From positions 1-38,623 of IMG/VR virus record IMGVR_UViG_3300046810_000372: DNA of 38,623 bases. The stretch is one strand, 5' to 3'. Source of the DNA: a virus. Shown here one piece after another: positions 35,436 to 38,623 of the stretch (position 1 is the first letter of the stretch; every line of letters begins with the position of its first letter). The notes beneath the pieces were generated by a model that worked only from the letters and a program-made list of their open reading frames with translations, did not search any database and was not told the origin of the DNA. A program made the position numbers and the translations under genes.

Positions 35436-35460
35436 GTTAACCATTAAAATTAAGGTTAAC
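35436..35460. repeat. 25-bp GTTAAC dyad with AT core
   Basis: GTTAAC-CATTAAAATTAAG-GTTAAC; the core orientation is the reverse of the array dyads. Confidence 0.85.
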
Positions 35461-35478
35461 AGCGGCTTGGGCGGCGGC

Positions 35479-35503
35479 GTTAACCATTATAATTAAGGTT
35501 AAC
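35479..35503. repeat. 25-bp GTTAAC dyad with AT core
   Basis: GTTAAC-CATTATAATTAAG-GTTAAC; 43 bp from the previous one. Confidence 0.85.
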
Positions 35504-35579
35504 GGCGGGCCGGGCGGTCGGCGGCATTTGAGTAAAATTTTAATCGTCGCTCCAGTCGGAAACCCAGCCGGGCTCGATC

Positions 35580-35710
35580 GCCCCTCGCCTGTCCTGCCCC
35601 TGTCCTGTCCTGCCCCGGTCCTGTCCTGCCCCGGTCCTGTCCCTGTCCTGTCCTGCCCCGGTCCGGTCCCAATTGTGCTCCGGTCCGGTCCTGCCCCGGT
35701 CCGGTCGCGA
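35580..35710. repeat. 16-bp tandem repeats (AGGACAGGACCGGGGC type)
   Basis: On the minus strand, AGGACAGGACCGGGGC and close variants recur in tandem (35596, 35612, 35628, 35655 on the plus strand), built of 5-base GGACA/GGACC units, then degenerate GGTCCGG. Adjacent to the end of the terminase gene. Confidence 0.7.
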
Positions 35711-35846
35711 AAACGACCCCGGTCAGGCGAGATCGAGGCCGTTCGTTGTCGTCAGCGACGATCGCTTCAGGCTTGAGTGGTCCGGGGGCCTTGGCGGTCG
35801 TGATTCGCTGACGACCCCTCCGGGGTAAATCGCTTGGGCGCAGCGG

Positions 35847-38623
35847 TCAAGTCGAAAGCTTGCGGACGCCGCGCTTCCAGCCGCCATCGGCGCGCGACCA
35901 GTTGAGGTACTGCGAGGTGGCGTCGACATCATCGTCGTTCTTGCCCTGCGGGAAGCGCAGCAACTGGTCGATATAGGCCTCCAGCCACGGGGCGCGCTCC
36001 GGCAGCAACACCTCGCCTGCCTGCCACATCACCATGGTGCCCTCGAAGCGGATCACCTTGTCGTCGCGGCCGGGATTGTAGCCGATGATCGAGCACGGTG
36101 CCTTGCCGGTCCGGGCCTGCACATACTGGTTGCCAGCACCCTTGGTTTCGCAAAGGATGATGTCGGCGTTCCACTTCGCCGCCATGTTCTCGATCTGCGT
36201 CACCAGCGCCGGGAACTCGAACTTCATCCGCACCGAATCCATCAGATAATGCTTGTAATCGGACGCCATGATCCAGCACTGGATCGCCGAGTAGTCGGCC
36301 CGCACCGTGTCCCTTTCCGCCGAGTCGACGGAAATCACCGTGCGAATCCGGTGGAACGGATTTTTGGTCTGAGGATTCGAAAGTTCCGGCGAAGGATTCT
36401 TAGGGTCCCCTGCCCTTCGCAAATAGGCTGGCAGATTCGTAAACTTGAAAGATGAATTTTGAGGGTCCCCCGCTTTCAACCTTGGCGGGTCCTGATAGTA
36501 CTTAATCCACTTACGCTGGAGAATGTTGCCTTCCGACGCCACAGGCGACCCTTGGTAGAGGGATTCCCAGCGGCTCGCAACCATGGGTGCTTTAATGTCG
36601 TTTAGGAACCTTTTGGTGAATAATTCGGGCCAAAGCACCTCGCCTTTTTTTCGCTTCAATTGATCGACGTCCTCGCCTTGCGAAAAAGCAGGCAGGTTGA
36701 TGATCGTCCACGGCTCCATCTCGCCCTCGGCGATCATCTCCTCCAGCCGCCCGACGATGTCGTCGGAATGCCAGCGGGTGACGATGATCAGCTCGCCGGA
36801 GCCCGGCAGGCGTCGGGTGCGAAAGTCGTTGGTCCACCAGTGCCACACCGTCTCGCGGGTGACCGGCGACTGCGCCGCCTTCTCGGTCGGATACGGGTCA
36901 TCGATATTGTTGAAGTTCGAGCGGTAGCCGGAGATGCCCTGCCCGACGCCCTTGACGACGTAGGAGGTGTCGTTGGTGAGGATGATCTCGTCCTGCGAGG
37001 CGGTCCTGACGGCGACGTTCGGGAATACCTTCTGGTAGGCGGCGCGATCGAGAATCTGGTCGCGGGTCTTCTTGCCGAATTCCTTCTCGGCGAATTTCTG
37101 GGTGTGGCCCGCTTGCAGCCACTTCTTGTTTTCGCGCTTGCCCATCCACCATGCCGGGAACAGCCGCGAGCCATAGGTGGAGTTGTGGACGGCGATGCCA
37201 TCGGCAAGGAACGAGTGGTCGGTGTCGACCGTCAGGCAGCGGGTCTCTGTCGGCTCCGCCTTGGTGATGTTGACGATCGGGTCCTCGCCATAGCGGTTGT
37301 CGAAGAACCGGCGGACCGCGATCGGCGCGTCCCAGAAGCGGCGTCCGGTGCCGATGATCCTCAGCGCCTTGCGCAGGAAGGCGATGTCCTCGTCGTGCTG
37401 GATCGCCAGCGTCCAGAAGATCGTCGGCTCGTAATTGTAGCAACGGTCGGTATGGGCGTGCAGGTGCGAGCGGACGCCGAGCCGCATCAGCAACCGGCGC
37501 ATGTCCTTCATCAGCCCGGCGTTGCGGAGCCGGATCAGCATCTGCCGCTGCGCGCCCGTGTGCTTCGAGCGGCGCGGCCGGAGATAGGCATCCATCGAGA
37601 AGATCGCCCCGACGAACGCGCCGATTTCGGTGTAGGAGCCCTTGAACACCCATTCCGGGATTCGCATTTCGTGCCGCGACGCACCCCACAGCCCTTGGTT
37701 CTTCAGCCAGAACTGGAAGGTCTCGGTGAAGGTGAGCGTCCGGACCTCCTCGCCGTAGCTCATGCCCATGGCGATGCGGCCGGTGTAGCCGAGCCGCTTG
37801 GCGATCTCGACCACGTCCTCCATGATCACCGGGTCGTCGGTGCGGAAGCGGGTGTCGATGTTGCGGATGCGCGAATAGCTGCGGTTGCGAACGAAGCCGT
37901 AGGCCATCATGTAGCCTGCCAGCGCGAACTCGTCTCGCGTCCTGCCGGAGGAATTGGCGATCGAGAATTCCCGCTGCTGCGCCAGTACATCGCCTTTTGC
38001 GAGGTCCTTGGCCGGAATCCAGCCAGCCGGGGTCAGGAACGGGTGATCGGGATGCGGGCGGATGACCCGGCCGGAGAAGGTGTGGATGATGATGGTGTCG
38101 CGCACCCCCTGCTCGTGGACTTCGAGCACTTCCTTGGCAGCACCGGTATGGGTGATGACGAAGTCACCGACCTCGATATCGCCGAGCCGCTTGCTGGTGC
38201 CGTCGCCCATCAGCACCGGGGTGGTGACGCACAGGTCCTTGGCGTGGCCGGGCGGCATCGAGATCGCCGTGCGGCGGTCGGGCTCCTCCTCCATCGCCAT
38301 CAACTGCTCGCCGAGGAAGCGGTGCACCCGCGAGCGGCACGGCTCGTCGGGGTTGATCGCCTCGACAAAGCAGGTGAAATCCTTGGACGCCGCGTCGATG
38401 ATCCGCTTGGTGTGGGTGTCCTTGATCTTCGCCAGCAGGTAGGCCAGCGACTCGTGCTGGCGGTTGAGGTCGGACGCACCGGTCATCGTGGCGATCGCCG
38501 CCTGCAAGTCGGGATTGGCCTCCTCGCGGCCGGAGCCGATCTTCTCGACCATGGCGACCAAGGTCTCGGTCTGGGAAATCAGCGCATAGGCCTTGTCGCG
38601 ATCGGCGTAGGAATAGCTGGTCA
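35847..38623 (-). CDS. terL: terminase large subunit with intein (5' end outside window)
   Basis: ATPase/nuclease that packages DNA into the prohead through the portal. The frame is open through the right edge (residues TSYSYADRDKAYALISQTET precede the first alternative start, TTG 38561). Numbering below counts from that TTG; 904 codons are visible. Walker A is PPGHAK...STYGSRLFP, split by an intein. Next come Walker B FNNIDDPYP, the coupling motif IIVTRWHSDDIVGRL, and the RNase H-like nuclease with VISVDSAERDTVRADYSAIQ (first Asp) and ADIILCETKGAGNQ. The linker between ATPase and nuclease holds a 20-residue tandem repeat made from GGGGACCC elements. No small terminase subunit gene is seen in the window. 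Confidence 0.92.
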   Translation of the reverse strand, partial: TSYSYADRDKAYALISQTETLVAMVEKIGSGREEANPDLQAAIATMTGASDLNRQHESLAYLLAKIKDTHTKRIIDAASKDFTCFVEAINPDEPCRSRVHRFLGEQLMAMEEEPDRRTAISMPPGHAKDLCVTTPVLMGDGTSKRLGDIEVGDFVITHTGAAKEVLEVHEQGVRDTIIIHTFSGRVIRPHPDHPFLTPAGWIPAKDLAKGDVLAQQREFSIANSSGRTRDEFALAGYMMAYGFVRNRSYSRIRNIDTRFRTDDPVIMEDVVEIAKRLGYTGRIAMGMSYGEEVRTLTFTETFQFWLKNQGLWGASRHEMRIPEWVFKGSYTEIGAFVGAIFSMDAYLRPRRSKHTGAQRQMLIRLRNAGLMKDMRRLLMRLGVRSHLHAHTDRCYNYEPTIFWTLAIQHDEDIAFLRKALRIIGTGRRFWDAPIAVRRFFDNRYGEDPIVNITKAEPTETRCLTVDTDHSFLADGIAVHNSTYGSRLFPAWWMGKRENKKWLQAGHTQKFAEKEFGKKTRDQILDRAAYQKVFPNVAVRTASQDEIILTNDTSYVVKGVGQGISGYRSNFNNIDDPYPTEKAAQSPVTRETVWHWWTNDFRTRRLPGSGELIIVTRWHSDDIVGRLEEMIAEGEMEPWTIINLPAFSQGEDVDQLKRKKGEVLWPELFTKRFLNDIKAPMVASRWESLYQGSPVASEGNILQRKWIKYYQDPPRLKAGDPQNSSFKFTNLPAYLRRAGDPKNPSPELSNPQTKNPFHRIRTVISVDSAERDTVRADYSAIQCWIMASDYKHYLMDSVRMKFEFPALVTQIENMAAKWNADIILCETKGAGNQYVQARTGKAPCSIIGYNPGRDDKVIRFEGTMVMWQAGEVLLPERAPWLEAYIDQLLRFPQGKNDDDVDATSQYLNWSRADGGWKRGVRKLST
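36350..36475 (-). repeat. 60-bp tandem repeat inside terminase linker
   Basis: Two copies 60 bp apart of GGGGACCCT-x-A-x-AAT-x-C-x-TC, encoding AGDPQNSSFKFTNLPAYLRR and AGDPKNPSPELSNPQTKNPF. The same GGGGACCCT head occurs in gene-free DNA at 22485-22545. Confidence 0.7.
37182..38237 (-). mobile_element. intein with LAGLIDADG-type endonuclease region in terL
   Basis: An insertion of 352 codons in the Walker A loop. It has Hint-domain block A (TPVLMGDGTSKRLGDIEVGD), block B with HPDHPFLTPAGW, an endonuclease region with LAGYMMAYG (residues 214-222), RIPEWVF and GAIFSMDAY (318-326), then block F CLTVDTDHSFLADG and block G HN followed by Ser+1. The first endonuclease motif has Tyr where the catalytic Asp belongs; the second keeps Asp324. 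Exact joining of Walker A (PPGHAK/STYG) makes the intein start at Asp109; starting at Cys111 would leave two extra residues, Asp-Leu, in the P-loop. A Cys at block F (Cys442) fits the class of inteins that use a block F nucleophile, but the Trp and Thr of that class are Phe and Val here. Confidence 0.85.

Larger units (their letters stand above)
35059..35846. other. gene-free hub between array and terminase
   Basis: About 790 bp with no convincing gene. From left to right: GTTAAC dyads, a closely spaced GTTAAC pair at 35224-35245, an operator half-site (CCTCGCATTTTAAG near 35252), GATGCTGC/GCAGCATC motifs at 35273-35390, two AT-core dyads, and a 16-bp tandem repeat tract at 35580-35710. A replication origin, packaging site or master regulatory site is possible. 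Confidence 0.5.

Noticed and set aside
21056-35503. CRISPR array made of regularly spaced GTTAAC repeats
   Set aside because: Spacing between dyads is irregular (hundreds of bp) and the intervals are genes; no spacer-repeat structure or cas genes.
35528-35776. Plus-strand frame of 82 codons in the GC-rich tandem repeats
   Set aside because: The translation is a simple Pro/Val/Leu/Ser/Cys repeat caused by tandem DNA repeats; no start signal.
1-38623. tRNA or rRNA genes
   Set aside because: I saw no cloverleaf with a T-loop GTTCGA-type signature in a plausible context and no rRNA-like sequence.

Overview
The window is a GC-rich segment of a tailed bacteriophage genome (or prophage) with a siphovirus-type long tail. 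It most likely infects an alphaproteobacterium, probably of the Rhizobiales. The grounds are a GapR/DUF2312 homologue typical of that class and small-gene families that I associate with alphaproteobacterial phages and plasmids. The host is inference. Almost every gene is on the minus strand, so transcription runs from high to low coordinates. The single clear plus-strand gene is at 19152-19460.

Region 1 (about 1-19100) is the morphogenesis module. In transcription order it has many small genes of unknown function (18667 down to 13360), a DUF4055-type portal, two tiny genes, scaffold, major capsid protein, a capsid cement candidate, small genes, a PhoH-like ATPase, four head-tail connector/neck/tail-terminator genes, tail tube, a tail assembly chaperone pair joined by a -1 frameshift on A AAA AAC, and the start of the tape measure, which runs off the left edge. 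Several transcription units begin with a sigma70-like promoter whose -35 box lies in the same inverted repeat, GTCAAG-N5-CTTGAC.

Region 2 (about 19460-35050) is the most unusual part. It is an array of 26 nearly identical expression cassettes carrying about 35 small genes, all on the minus strand. Each cassette has a promoter of fixed geometry (-35 TTGNNT, 16 bp, -10 TANNNT) whose spacer is filled by the palindrome TCGCA-N3-TGCGA. It then has a common short leader ending in the ribosome binding site, one or two small genes, usually a terminator hairpin, and in most cases a 25-bp dyad, GTTAAC-N13-GTTAAC. A further GTTAAC sits a fixed 27 bp beyond the palindrome in the units measured. The layout suggests one switch for the whole array and easy exchange of genes between cassettes. 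The products are mostly unknown. They include a DUF932-like protein, zinc-binding proteins, a putative DNA-binding protein and two copies of a 19-residue membrane micropeptide.

Region 3 (about 35050-35850) is a gene-free hub with GTTAAC dyads, GATGCTGC/GCAGCATC motifs and 16-bp tandem repeats. It is a candidate origin, packaging or master regulatory site.

Region 4 (35847 to the right edge) is the large terminase gene, open at its 5' end. It is interrupted at its Walker A motif by an intein of about 350 residues with a LAGLIDADG-type endonuclease region. The intein looks atypical: the best host-protein alignment puts Asp, not Cys, at its first position. A 20-residue tandem repeat built from GGGGACCC elements, which also occur between genes, lies in the terminase inter-domain linker.
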